Below are positions 17,086 through 23,628 of a stretch of 23,628 bases of DNA, one piece after another. Each line of letters opens with the position of its first letter. The first letter of the stretch is position 1. This DNA is from an uncultured Eubacterium sp. (GTDB taxonomy: Bacteria > Bacillota_A > Clostridia > Lachnospirales > Lachnospiraceae). The translations under genes and the position numbers were made by a program. The notes under the pieces were generated by a model. The model worked only from the letters and a program-made list of their open reading frames with translations, did no database searches and had not been told where the DNA came from. Location of the stretch: the NCBI GenBank assembly GCA_948468465.1, contig CAOKJJ010000069.1, positions 1-23,628 of the forward strand, given 5' to 3'.

Positions 17086-17155
17086 TCTTTGGACGTGTGC
17101 CAAAGGATTTATTGTAATTAAGCAAAGGGGGTCACGGGCGGACTCCCTATTTTTA
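17086..17155 (+). ncRNA. Two-hairpin structured RNA module, copy 2
   Basis: Hairpin C has arms TCTTTGG (17086-17092) and CCAAAGG (17100-17106), with one G-U, around loop ACGTGTG. After a 20-nt A+T-rich linker, hairpin D has arms GGGGGTC (17127-17133) and GACTCCC (17141-17147), with one G-U, around loop ACGGGCG. TATTTTT follows. Geometry, spacing, loop consensus ACGNGYG and terminal U-rich tract repeat those of copy 1, yet the stems are unrelated. No convincing separate promoter is seen between the copies. Confidence 0.58.
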
Positions 17156-17385
17156 ATTTTATTAGAGCCACAATCCATTTTCAAAGATCTGGAACACGGA
17201 GCAGTAAAGTGTAAACCATGCGTTTTTTTGTATAATAGGAGATTGCAAATAAAGACAGTAAATTTGTCAAACAGGGACGTTATCAAGCAGCTGCGTCTGG
17301 TTTATGATAAAGACACGAAATTTAATGACAGCAATTTTTACAGCAGCACAGCAAACTAAGACACAGGAACGAAAGAAGGAAAAAC
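17156..17385 (+). other. Remaining gene-free stretch upstream of rhaB
   Basis: This 230-nt stretch completes the 455-nt gap between the toxin-like gene and rhaB. A frame stays open for some 60 codons up to a TAA near 17360 but has no recognisable domain or credible start. A TATAAT at 17231-17236 lacks a -35 partner. The promoter candidate at 17280-17308 is the only element I can support here. Confidence 0.5.
17280..17308 (+). promoter_or_regulatory. Candidate rhaB promoter
   Basis: TTATCA (17280-17285) and TATGAT (17303-17308) are spaced by 17 nt and match the consensus at 4/6 and 5/6. A start near 17315 would give a leader of about 70 nt before rhaB. The weak -35 would suit an activator-dependent promoter, for instance one using the nearby AraC-family protein. 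Confidence 0.45.
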
Positions 17386-18795
17386 ATGCACACATATTAT
17401 CTGGCAGTAGATATCGGCGCGTCGAGCGGCCGTCACATACTGGGGCATCTGGAAAACGGACAGATGGTCTTGGAGGAGATTTACCGTTTTGAAAATGGCA
17501 TGGACAAACAGGGCGGAAAGCTTTTGTGGGATACGGGCCGCCTGTTTGCGGAAATTGTAAATGGCATGAAGATGTGCAGGGAATTAAACAAAATTCCAGT
17601 CAGCATGTCGATAGACACCTGGGCGGTAGATTATGTACTTTTGGATGATCACGATCAGGTTCTTGGGGATACTTATGGATACCGTGACGGGCGGACTGCG
17701 GGAATGGATGAGGAAGTATATAAAATCATTCCGGAGCAGGAGCTGTATGAAAGGACTGGCATTCAAAAGCAGATTTTTAATACGATATACCAGCTTATGG
17801 CAGTCAAGCAGCAGACGCCTGAAATCATGGAACATGCGAAAACATTTTTAATGCTGCCGGATTATTTTCAGTTTTTGCTGACGGGCAGGAAAGTGTCAGA
17901 ATATACAAACGGCACCTCGACGCAGCTTGTCAGTCCGCAGACAAAGCAGTGGGACAAAGAGCTGATACAACGTCTCGGATATCCGCAGGAGATGTTTTTG
18001 CCGCTGCAGATGCCTGGGACGGAAGTAGGAGAGCTGACAAAAGAAATCCAGGAACAGGCAGGATTTAACTGCAAGGTGGTACTTTGTGCCAGCCATGATA
18101 CGGCATCTGCTGTGATGGCGATGCCGCTGGTACAGGGAGACGGGATATACATAAGCTCCGGTACATGGTCCCTGATGGGTATCGAAGCGCAGGAGGCAGA
18201 CTGCAGCGAACAAAGCCGCCAGGACAATTTTACAAATGAAGGCGGGTATGAATACCGTTTTCGGTATCTGAAAAATATAATGGGGCTTTGGATGATACAA
18301 TCCGTGCGTCATGAGTTAAAGGATGCTTATTCTTTTGCGCAGTTATGTGAAATGGCCGCGGAATGCAAAGATTTTGACTGCTGTTTGGATGTCAATGACG
18401 ATGTGTTTTTGGCACCGGAAAATATGACAGAGGCCATACAGAATTACTGCAGGCAGACAGGACAGGCGGTTCCGGTAACCGTCGGAGAGATTTCAGCAGT
18501 CATATATCAAAGCCTTGCGGACTGTTATGGAAAGACGGTGCAGCAGCTGCAGCAAAATACTGGCAGGACCTATGACGCCATCTACGTGATTGGAGGAGGT
18601 TCAAATGCGGGATATTTAAATCAGCTGACTGCAGATGCAACAGGAAAAACCGTTTATGCCGGCCCGGCGGAGGCGACAGCGGCGGGAAATATGATGGCAC
18701 AGATGATAAAAGGCAAAGAGTTTGGGAGCCTTAACGAAGCCAGAAAGTGTATTTTCCAATCGTTTGCTGTGATATCTTATGAGCCGCAGAGTTAG
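17386..18795 (+). CDS. rhaB: L-rhamnulokinase
   Basis: This 469-residue sugar kinase of the FGGY/actin-like fold phosphorylates L-rhamnulose to L-rhamnulose 1-phosphate in cytoplasmic rhamnose breakdown. The N-terminal phosphate loop AVDIGASSGR (D9), SIDTWAVDYVLLD, YRDGRT and the candidate catalytic D238 in ASHDTASAV are all present, as is the C-terminal GGGSNAGYLNQL of the ATP site. Length fits the family (about 470-490). A purine-rich GAAGGAAAAA precedes the ATG. rhaA follows after 64 nt, so the two form an operon. Assignment to rhamnulose rather than another ketose rests on similarity and on rhaA next door. Confidence 0.95.
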   Translation: MHTYYLAVDIGASSGRHILGHLENGQMVLEEIYRFENGMDKQGGKLLWDTGRLFAEIVNGMKMCRELNKIPVSMSIDTWAVDYVLLDDHDQVLGDTYGYRDGRTAGMDEEVYKIIPEQELYERTGIQKQIFNTIYQLMAVKQQTPEIMEHAKTFLMLPDYFQFLLTGRKVSEYTNGTSTQLVSPQTKQWDKELIQRLGYPQEMFLPLQMPGTEVGELTKEIQEQAGFNCKVVLCASHDTASAVMAMPLVQGDGIYISSGTWSLMGIEAQEADCSEQSRQDNFTNEGGYEYRFRYLKNIMGLWMIQSVRHELKDAYSFAQLCEMAAECKDFDCCLDVNDDVFLAPENMTEAIQNYCRQTGQAVPVTVGEISAVIYQSLADCYGKTVQQLQQNTGRTYDAIYVIGGGSNAGYLNQLTADATGKTVYAGPAEATAAGNMMAQMIKGKEFGSLNEARKCIFQSFAVISYEPQS

Positions 18796-18859
18796 ACTTG
18801 AAAAGTTAAAACCATAAGTAAATAAAATATAAAACAGATAAAAACAGGAGGAGAGTTTT

Positions 18860-20113
18860 ATGACAACCGAAGAAAGATATACATCTGCAAAAGAAATGTA
18901 TGCGAAATGGGGCGTGGATACAGATGCTGCCATCGCAAAATTAAAAGAGATTCCGGTGTCACTGCATTGCTGGCAGGGGGATGATGTGATTGGATTTGAC
19001 CATGACGGGCCGCTGACCGGAGGCATTCAGACGACGGGGGATTATCCGGGTAAGGCAACGACTCCCGAACAGCTGATGCAGGATATTGACAAAGTATTGT
19101 CACTGATTCCTGGAAAGAAAAAACTGAACCTGCACGCCTGCTATGCTGTTTTTGAGGACGGCGAATTTGTGGACAGAGATAAAATCGAACCGAAGCATTT
19201 TGCAAAATGGGTGGCATTTGCAAAAGAGCGTCAGCTGGGGCTTGATTTTAACCCGACATTTTTTTCGCATCCGAAGGTAAAAGATGGACTGACGCTGTCA
19301 AGTCCAGATGAGGAAACCCGCCGTTTCTGGATTAACCATGGGAAAGCATGCATCCGTATATCCGAATACTTTGCAAAAGAAACAGGCGTGCCTTGTGTGA
19401 TGAATATCTGGACCGGGGACGGATCCAAAGATATTCCGGCAGACCGTTTAGGACCTAGAGAACGGTACAAAGCGGCAATCGAAGAAATTATTTCAGAACC
19501 TCATGATCCAAAGCTTGTAAAACCGTGCGTAGAATCGAAAGTATTTGGGATCGGTGTGGAATCTTATACGGTTGGCAGTGCAGAATTTTCATTATCATTT
19601 GCTGCAACCCACGAAGGCTGTCTGCCTCTGATGGACAATGGCCATTACCATCCGACAGAGTTGGTATCCGACAAGATTCCGGCGCTGTTAGCTTTTTATC
19701 CGGAAATCGCACTGCATATTACCCGTCCGGTAAGATGGGATTCAGATCATGTCGTTTTGTTTGACGATGAAACAAAGGAGATGGCAAAGGAAATTGTAAG
19801 ATGCAATGCGCTTGACCGTGTCAATATGGCGCTGGATTACTTTGATGCCAGCATCAACCGTATCTGCGCATGGATCGTCGGGTTCCGCAGCTGGCAGAAA
19901 GCGCTGCTTTCAGCACTGTGTACGCCGTTTGAGGAGTTAAAGCAATTACAGGACGCGGCGGACTGGAGCACGCTGATGGTGCGCCAGGAAGCGTTAAAGA
20001 CGATGCCGTTCGGCGATGTGTGGGAGGAATACTGCAGACAGTGCGCTGCGCCGGAGGAAAGCTGGTTTGATGAAGTGAAGCGTTATGAGGAGGAAGTGCT
20101 TTTAAAAAGATAA
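18860..20113 (+). CDS. rhaA: L-rhamnose isomerase
   Basis: This 417-residue TIM-barrel enzyme interconverts L-rhamnose and L-rhamnulose, the first step of the pathway completed by rhaB. Length matches E. coli RhaA (419). Typical blocks are PVSLHCWQGDDVIGFD, HFAKWVAFAKERQLGLDFNPTFFSHP, MNIWTGDGSKDIP, DNGHYHPTELVSDKI and LDYFDASINRI, with the His and Asp residues that bind the metal. GGAGGAGAG precedes the ATG. The next enzyme, rhamnulose-1-phosphate aldolase, and a transporter are not in the window. Confidence 0.96.
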   Translation: MTTEERYTSAKEMYAKWGVDTDAAIAKLKEIPVSLHCWQGDDVIGFDHDGPLTGGIQTTGDYPGKATTPEQLMQDIDKVLSLIPGKKKLNLHACYAVFEDGEFVDRDKIEPKHFAKWVAFAKERQLGLDFNPTFFSHPKVKDGLTLSSPDEETRRFWINHGKACIRISEYFAKETGVPCVMNIWTGDGSKDIPADRLGPRERYKAAIEEIISEPHDPKLVKPCVESKVFGIGVESYTVGSAEFSLSFAATHEGCLPLMDNGHYHPTELVSDKIPALLAFYPEIALHITRPVRWDSDHVVLFDDETKEMAKEIVRCNALDRVNMALDYFDASINRICAWIVGFRSWQKALLSALCTPFEELKQLQDAADWSTLMVRQEALKTMPFGDVWEEYCRQCAAPEESWFDEVKRYEEEVLLKR

Positions 20114-20126
20114 TCTGAACTTTTTA

Positions 20127-20155
20127 TTGACATAGGGGATTTTAGTCTGCATAAT
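20127..20155 (+). promoter_or_regulatory. Strong candidate promoter for the Uma2 gene
   Basis: A perfect TTGACA (20127-20132) and CATAAT (20150-20155, 5/6) stand 17 nt apart. Transcription would start near 20162, about 60 nt before the Uma2 start codon. It lies just after the rhaA stop, so this gene is probably expressed independently of rhamnose genes. Confidence 0.65.
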
Positions 20156-20223
20156 GTTATTGAGCCTAAATTTTAGCTGTAGATTTTGAAAGGCTAACAG
20201 TTTTGGAAAAGAGAGGTATGATT

Positions 20224-20787
20224 ATGTCAGCATTACAGACACAGCCTGAAACAATAATTCTGGAACAGTATGAATCCCTGCCGGAAGAAAGAAGGGCGGA
20301 GGTTTTTGACGGGATCCTCTATGATATGGCCGGCCCATCGCAGATTCATCAAAGGCTGCTTTTAAAAATAGCTTCCTTGCTGGATTCTTATATTGAACGC
20401 AAAAAAGGCGGCTGTCTCGTAATTCCATCGCCGTTTGATGTTATTCTATCTAAACAGCCGCTCACAGTCGTTCAGCCGGATATTATGATTGTATGCGATC
20501 AAAAGAAACTGGATGGAAACCGCTGTATGGGAGCTCCTGACTTTATCATAGAAATTGTCTCTCCCGGTAACCCAGCGGATGATTATATTAAAAAGGCACA
20601 CTACTACAAGCAGTACGGCGTAAGGGAATATTGGATTGCTGATCCAAAACGGAAAATTGTTACTGTTCATTTCTTTGAAAAAGACATTTTGAATATTCAA
20701 TATTCTTTTGAATCTGTCATTAAAATTCATATTTATGATGATTTGTTTATAGATTTTTCTGAACTTACAAAACAATTAGATATTTAG
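20224..20787 (+). CDS. Uma2-family PD-(D/E)XK nuclease-like protein
   Basis: This 187-residue protein belongs to the Uma2 (DUF820) family of the PD-(D/E)XK restriction-endonuclease fold. The candidate active site is D86 in VQPDIMIV and E110 in PDFIIEIVSP, followed by KKAHYYKQYGVREYWIADPKRK. Upstream, the family's ERRAEVFDGILYDMAGPSQIHQ block is complete. The ATG at 20224 is chosen because AAGAGAGG lies about 8 nt before it; ATG 20218 is too close to that site. Members are widespread in cyanobacteria and Firmicutes, and their role is unclear. It has its own strong promoter and no obvious partner, so it looks like an orphan accessory gene. Confidence 0.85.
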   Translation: MSALQTQPETIILEQYESLPEERRAEVFDGILYDMAGPSQIHQRLLLKIASLLDSYIERKKGGCLVIPSPFDVILSKQPLTVVQPDIMIVCDQKKLDGNRCMGAPDFIIEIVSPGNPADDYIKKAHYYKQYGVREYWIADPKRKIVTVHFFEKDILNIQYSFESVIKIHIYDDLFIDFSELTKQLDI

Positions 20788-20845
20788 GAAGCGCTTGTGA
20801 ATTTGGGAAAATAACTAAATTTCAGTAAAATTTTTCTAAAATAGG

Positions 20846-20874
20846 TTGCTCAATCCCAAATAGTTGTGTACAAT
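20846..20874 (+). promoter_or_regulatory. Candidate yajC promoter
   Basis: TTGCTC (20846-20851) and TACAAT (20869-20874) are spaced by 17 nt, matching the consensus at 4/6 and 5/6. The predicted start near 20881 leaves a leader of about 60 nt with an AGGAGGA site. Confidence 0.45.
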
Positions 20875-20941
20875 ACTATTTGTGTTATGTATTTGATAGG
20901 ATTCATACGGACACAAATATTGTGATTTCAGGAGGAAAAAA

Positions 20942-21310
20942 ATGATCTCACCACATATTCTTGCCGCGGAGGCAGCAGGCGCAGCGGGTGCGGGCAGCTT
21001 TGCCAGCATGATTTTATCTCTCGTGATTCTGGTCGGATTTATGTACTTTTTTATGCTCCGTCCGCAGCAGAAAGAGCAGAAAAAGAAAAATGCCATGCTT
21101 GCGGCTTTGGAGGTAGGCGATACCGTGCTGACAACGAGCGGATTTTACGGTACGATTATTGATATCTCAGACGATACGGTAATCGTAGAGTTTGGCAGCA
21201 ATAAAAACTGCCGGATTCCGATGCAGCGCGCGGCAATTTCAGTAGTAGAAAAACCGGAAGATTCGGCAAATGCTGTGGAAACAAAAAAAGACAGCAAAAA
21301 AAGTAAATAA
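20942..21310 (+). CDS. yajC: Preprotein translocase accessory subunit YajC
   Basis: This 122-residue protein is a YajC, a single-span membrane protein that joins SecDF at the Sec translocon. One membrane helix lies at about residues 19-39 and is followed by the signature RPQQKEQKK. The short cytoplasmic domain has the usual LEVGDTVLTTSGFYGTI and NCRIPMQRAAISVV strands, then a basic tail. AGGAGGA gives a strong ribosome binding site. In many bacteria yajC follows tgt directly; here an accessory interval separates them, and secD/secF are not adjacent. A strong terminator follows. Confidence 0.95.
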   Translation: MISPHILAAEAAGAAGAGSFASMILSLVILVGFMYFFMLRPQQKEQKKKNAMLAALEVGDTVLTTSGFYGTIIDISDDTVIVEFGSNKNCRIPMQRAAISVVEKPEDSANAVETKKDSKKSK

Positions 21311-21355
21311 TGGTTACAAAGAATGAGTGAACAATGAATGTGGCAATCTCACATA

Positions 21356-21407
21356 AAAACTGTCTGAAACAGCCTGTTTACAGGTAATTTCAGACAGTTT
21401 TGTATTT
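21356..21407 (+). terminator. Strong intrinsic terminator after yajC
   Basis: The arms at 21356-21369 and 21388-21401 are perfect 14-nt complements (core ACTGTCTGAAA). A small inner hairpin CCTG-TTTA-CAGG (21373-21384) closes the loop. The A-rich left side and T-rich right side (TTTTGTATTT) allow termination in both directions. Confidence 0.85.
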
Positions 21408-21412
21408 CATGG

Positions 21413-21441
21413 TTGAAAAATCGGGGTAAAAGTTATATGAT
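21413..21441 (+). promoter_or_regulatory. leuB promoter
   Basis: TTGAAA (21413-21418) and TATGAT (21436-21441) are 17 nt apart and lie immediately after the yajC terminator. The expected start is near 21448, giving a leader of about 90 nt for leuB. Confidence 0.6.
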
Positions 21442-21460
21442 AGTAAACGGCAGACTGTAT

Positions 21461-21510
21461 TCTGATAAAGCAAATGCAGTCTTGAAAACAAGTTTCTGGC
21501 ATTTGTCAGA
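21461..21510 (+). promoter_or_regulatory. Structured leader hairpin of leuB
   Basis: Three nested helices stack: TCTGA (21461) with TCAGA (21506), CAAATGC (21471) with GCATTTG (21499), and CTTG-AAAA-CAAG (21481-21492), with a TAAAG bulge. An alternative helix, AGACTG (21452) with CAGTCT (21477), would disrupt the middle one. No T-run follows, so any control would act on translation or RNA stability. The ribosome binding site (AAAGGAAG) lies about 15 nt downstream. Confidence 0.45.
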
Positions 21511-21539
21511 CAATTATTCAAAAGAAAGGAAGTTTTCAT

Positions 21540-22646
21540 ATGAAATATCATGTTGGCGTTATTGCCGGTGATGGAATCGGGCCGGAAATAACTGCAGAAG
21601 CAAGAAAAGTACTGGATAAAGTCGGTGCCGTATATGGACACCAGTTTGATTATGAGGATATTTTAATGGGAGGATGTTCGATTGACGCAGTCGGTGTTCC
21701 GCTGACTGATGAGGCAATTGCACAGGCGAAGGCTTCCGATGCCGTATTAATGGGTTCGATTGGCGGCAACACGGCGACCTCCCCGTGGTACAAACTGGAA
21801 CCGTCGAAAAGGCCGGAGGCAGGATTATTAAAGCTGCGTAAATCGCTGCATTTGTTTGCCAATTTAAGACCGGCATATTTATATAAGGAATTAAAAGAAG
21901 CTTGTCCGTTAAAAGATGAAATTATCGGAGACGGTTTTGATATGATGATCATGCGTGAGCTGACGGGAGGCTTATATTTCGGAAAACGCGTGACAGAAGT
22001 AAGAGATGGCCTTATGACAGCGGAAGATACGCTGACATATAATGAAGAAGAGATTCGAAGAATCGCAAAACGTGCGTTTGATATTGCCGGGAAACGAAGA
22101 AAAAAGGTGACAAGCGTAGACAAAGCGAATGTCATTGATTCGTCCCGCCTGTGGAGAAAGGTTGTGGATGAGACAGCTAAGGATTATCCGGACATTGCCT
22201 ATGAACATATGCTCGTAGATAACTGTGCCATGCAGCTGGTGAAAGATCCAAAGCAGTTTGACGTGATTTTAACGGAAAATATGTTCGGAGATATTTTGTC
22301 TGATGAGGCGTCCATGCTGACAGGCTCGATCGGCATGCTGCCGTCCGCAAGCTTAAATGACACAAAGTTTGGCCTTTATGAACCAAGCGGCGGTTCTGCG
22401 CCGGATATCGCGGGCAAAGGCATTGCAAATCCGATTGCGACGATTTTGTCAGCGGCTATGATGCTCCGTTACAGCTTTGACCTGGACAAAGAGGCGGATG
22501 CAGTAGAAGCTGCGGTGAAGCGGGTATTAAAAGACGGATACCGCACGATAGACATTATGCCGCAGGATCAGAAGGAAAAAGAAGGGATTACACAGGTTGG
22601 CACGGCGCAGATGGGTGATGTTATTTGTGACAGAATTTGTTTGTGA
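21540..22646 (+). CDS. leuB: 3-isopropylmalate dehydrogenase
   Basis: This 368-residue NAD-dependent decarboxylating dehydrogenase performs the third step of leucine synthesis. Typical blocks are MGSIGGN near residue 75, the [16 protein letters not shown] substrate region, [12 protein letters not shown], the [15 protein letters not shown] block, the metal-binding [14 protein letters not shown], and the NAD-binding [18 protein letters not shown]. Length is normal for the family. GAAAGGAAG precedes the ATG by about 8 nt. ilvD starts 38 nt after the stop, so the two are likely cotranscribed from the promoter at 21413. Confidence 0.97.
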   Translation: MKYHVGVIAGDGIGPEITAEARKVLDKVGAVYGHQFDYEDILMGGCSIDAVGVPLTDEAIAQAKASDAVLMGSIGGNTATSPWYKLEPSKRPEAGLLKLRKSLHLFANLRPAYLYKELKEACPLKDEIIGDGFDMMIMRELTGGLYFGKRVTEVRDGLMTAEDTLTYNEEEIRRIAKRAFDIAGKRRKKVTSVDKANVIDSSRLWRKVVDETAKDYPDIAYEHMLVDNCAMQLVKDPKQFDVILTENMFGDILSDEASMLTGSIGMLPSASLNDTKFGLYEPSGGSAPDIAGKGIANPIATILSAAMMLRYSFDLDKEADAVEAAVKRVLKDGYRTIDIMPQDQKEKEGITQVGTAQMGDVICDRICL

Positions 22647-22684
22647 TTCGTAACGTGTATGTAAATAAGAAAGGAAGATAAAGT

Positions 22685-23628
22685 ATGAAAAGTGATCAGG
22701 TAAAAACCGGCATGCAGCAGGCGCCGCATCGTTCGTTATTTAACGCGCTCGGTTTTACGGAAGAAGAAATGAAAAAGCCGATGGTTGGTATTGTCAGTTC
22801 TTATAATGAGATCGTACCAGGCCATATGAATTTGGATAAAATTGTAAATGCCGTAAAGCTCGGCGTAGCGGAAGCAGGCGGCGTACCGGTGGTATTTCCG
22901 GCGATTGCGGTCTGTGACGGCATCGCTATGGGGCACATCGGAATGAAGTATTCTCTTGTTACAAGAGATCTGATCGCGGACTCAACGGAGTGCATGGCGC
23001 TTGCGCATCAGTTTGACGCGCTTGTCATGGTGCCGAACTGCGATAAAAATGTGCCGGGACTTTTAATGGCTGCGGCAAGAATTAATGTGCCGACCGTATT
23101 TGTATCGGGCGGGCCGATGCTGGCAGGTCATGTGAAGGGACATAAGACGAGTCTGTCTTCGATGTTCGAAGCAGTTGGTTCTTATGCGGCTGGCACGATG
23201 ACCGAAGAAGATGTGCGTGAATATGAAGAAAAGACCTGTCCGACGTGCGGATCGTGCTCCGGCATGTATACGGCAAATTCCATGAATTGCCTGACGGAAG
23301 CGCTTGGCATGGGATTAAAAGGAAATGGTACGATACCGGCAGTATATTCCGAGCGTATCAAGCTGGCAAAGCATGCGGGCATGGCAGTCATGGAACTTTT
23401 GAAAAAGAATATTTGTCCAAGGGACATTATGACAAAGGAAGCTGTTTTAAATGCGCTGACAGTGGATATGGCGCTTGGCTGCTCAACGAACAGCATGCTC
23501 CATCTTCCGGCCATTGCGCATGAGATTGGATTTGATTTTGACATTTCCTTTGCGAATCCGATCAGCGAAAAGACGCCGAACCTTTGCCATCTTGCACCGG
23601 CAGGCCCGACTTATATGGAAGACTTAAA
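22685..23628 (+). CDS. ilvD: Dihydroxy-acid dehydratase (5' part, runs off the window)
   Basis: The first 314 residues of about 555 are present. IlvD dehydrates dihydroxy acids to the keto acid precursors of valine, isoleucine and leucine, using an Fe-S cluster. The cluster and metal motifs are visible: VCDG (C77), NCDKNVPG (C119-D120-K121) and [16 protein letters not shown] (C185-C191), then the [13 protein letters not shown] block. AGGAAG at 22672-22677 precedes the ATG at 22685. There is no disruption in the part seen; the end at 23628 is only the window edge. Confidence 0.95.
   Translation, partial: MKSDQVKTGMQQAPHRSLFNALGFTEEEMKKPMVGIVSSYNEIVPGHMNLDKIVNAVKLGVAEAGGVPVVFPAIAVCDGIAMGHIGMKYSLVTRDLIADSTECMALAHQFDALVMVPNCDKNVPGLLMAAARINVPTVFVSGGPMLAGHVKGHKTSLSSMFEAVGSYAAGTMTEEDVREYEEKTCPTCGSCSGMYTANSMNCLTEALGMGLKGNGTIPAVYSERIKLAKHAGMAVMELLKKNICPRDIMTKEAVLNALTVDMALGCSTNSMLHLPAIAHEIGFDFDISFANPISEKTPNLCHLAPAGPTYMEDL

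Noticed and set aside
16971..17147. CRISPR array or type III toxin-antitoxin RNA
   Set aside because: The units are hairpins with differing stems, not direct repeats with uniform spacers, and no cas gene is near. A type III antitoxin RNA precedes its toxin and has near-identical tandem repeats; here the hairpins follow the toxin-like gene and the stems differ.
17193..17360. Remnant of a coding gene between hairpin D and rhaB
   Set aside because: A frame is open up to a TAA near 17360 and reads plausibly at its end, but I recognise no family and there is no start signal; the promoter candidate lies within it.
17304..17492. Short frame upstream of and overlapping rhaB
   Set aside because: It overlaps the rhaB start in another frame, lies on the promoter candidate, and has no ribosome binding site or recognisable domain.
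21448..21539. T-box riboswitch before leuB
   Set aside because: No TGGNACC-like antiterminator sequence or following terminator is present in the leader.

Overview
The window looks like a chromosomal segment of a Clostridia bacterium, most likely a member of the Lachnospiraceae. Support comes from the pairing polA, coaE, FtsA-like ATPase, YycJ-type metallo-hydrolase, from an ACT-domain gene next to a PFL/UPF0210 gene, from a PurO-type IMP cyclohydrolase, and from strong purine-rich ribosome binding sites. The family assignment is inference from gene content and style; no rRNA or other marker is present. Every gene I can support lies on the + strand.

Region 1 (1-12374) is housekeeping: a hotdog-fold thioesterase, DNA polymerase I, a continuous frame joining dephospho-CoA kinase to a large FtsA-like protein, a metallo-beta-lactamase-fold nuclease-like protein, an ACT regulator with its PFL partner, a CgeB-like glycosyltransferase, IMP cyclohydrolase and tRNA-guanine transglycosylase (tgt). 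Spacing is tight, often 1 nt, suggesting cotranscription of several neighbours.

Region 2 (about 12375-20940) is an accessory interval lying between tgt and yajC, two genes that are adjacent in many bacteria. It holds two tandem paralogues of an SGNH-hydrolase-like protein, a GtrA-family membrane protein, an AraC-type regulator, an A+T-rich PemK/MazF-like toxin remnant, a 0.45 kb non-coding stretch, L-rhamnose genes rhaB and rhaA, and an orphan Uma2-family nuclease-like gene with its own good promoter.

The most unusual signal is in that non-coding stretch (16971-17147). Four hairpins there have the same geometry, a 7-bp stem and a 7-nt loop. Their stems are unrelated in sequence but keep pairing, and their loops all fit ACGNGYG. 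They fall into two pairs, each with a 19-20 nt linker and each ending in a U-rich tract, so they look like a duplicated two-hairpin RNA module. I cannot assign it to a known RNA family.

Region 3 (20942-23628) is housekeeping again: yajC with a strong terminator, then leuB behind a clear promoter and a structured leader, and the start of ilvD, which runs off the end. leuB and ilvD belong to branched-chain amino acid synthesis.
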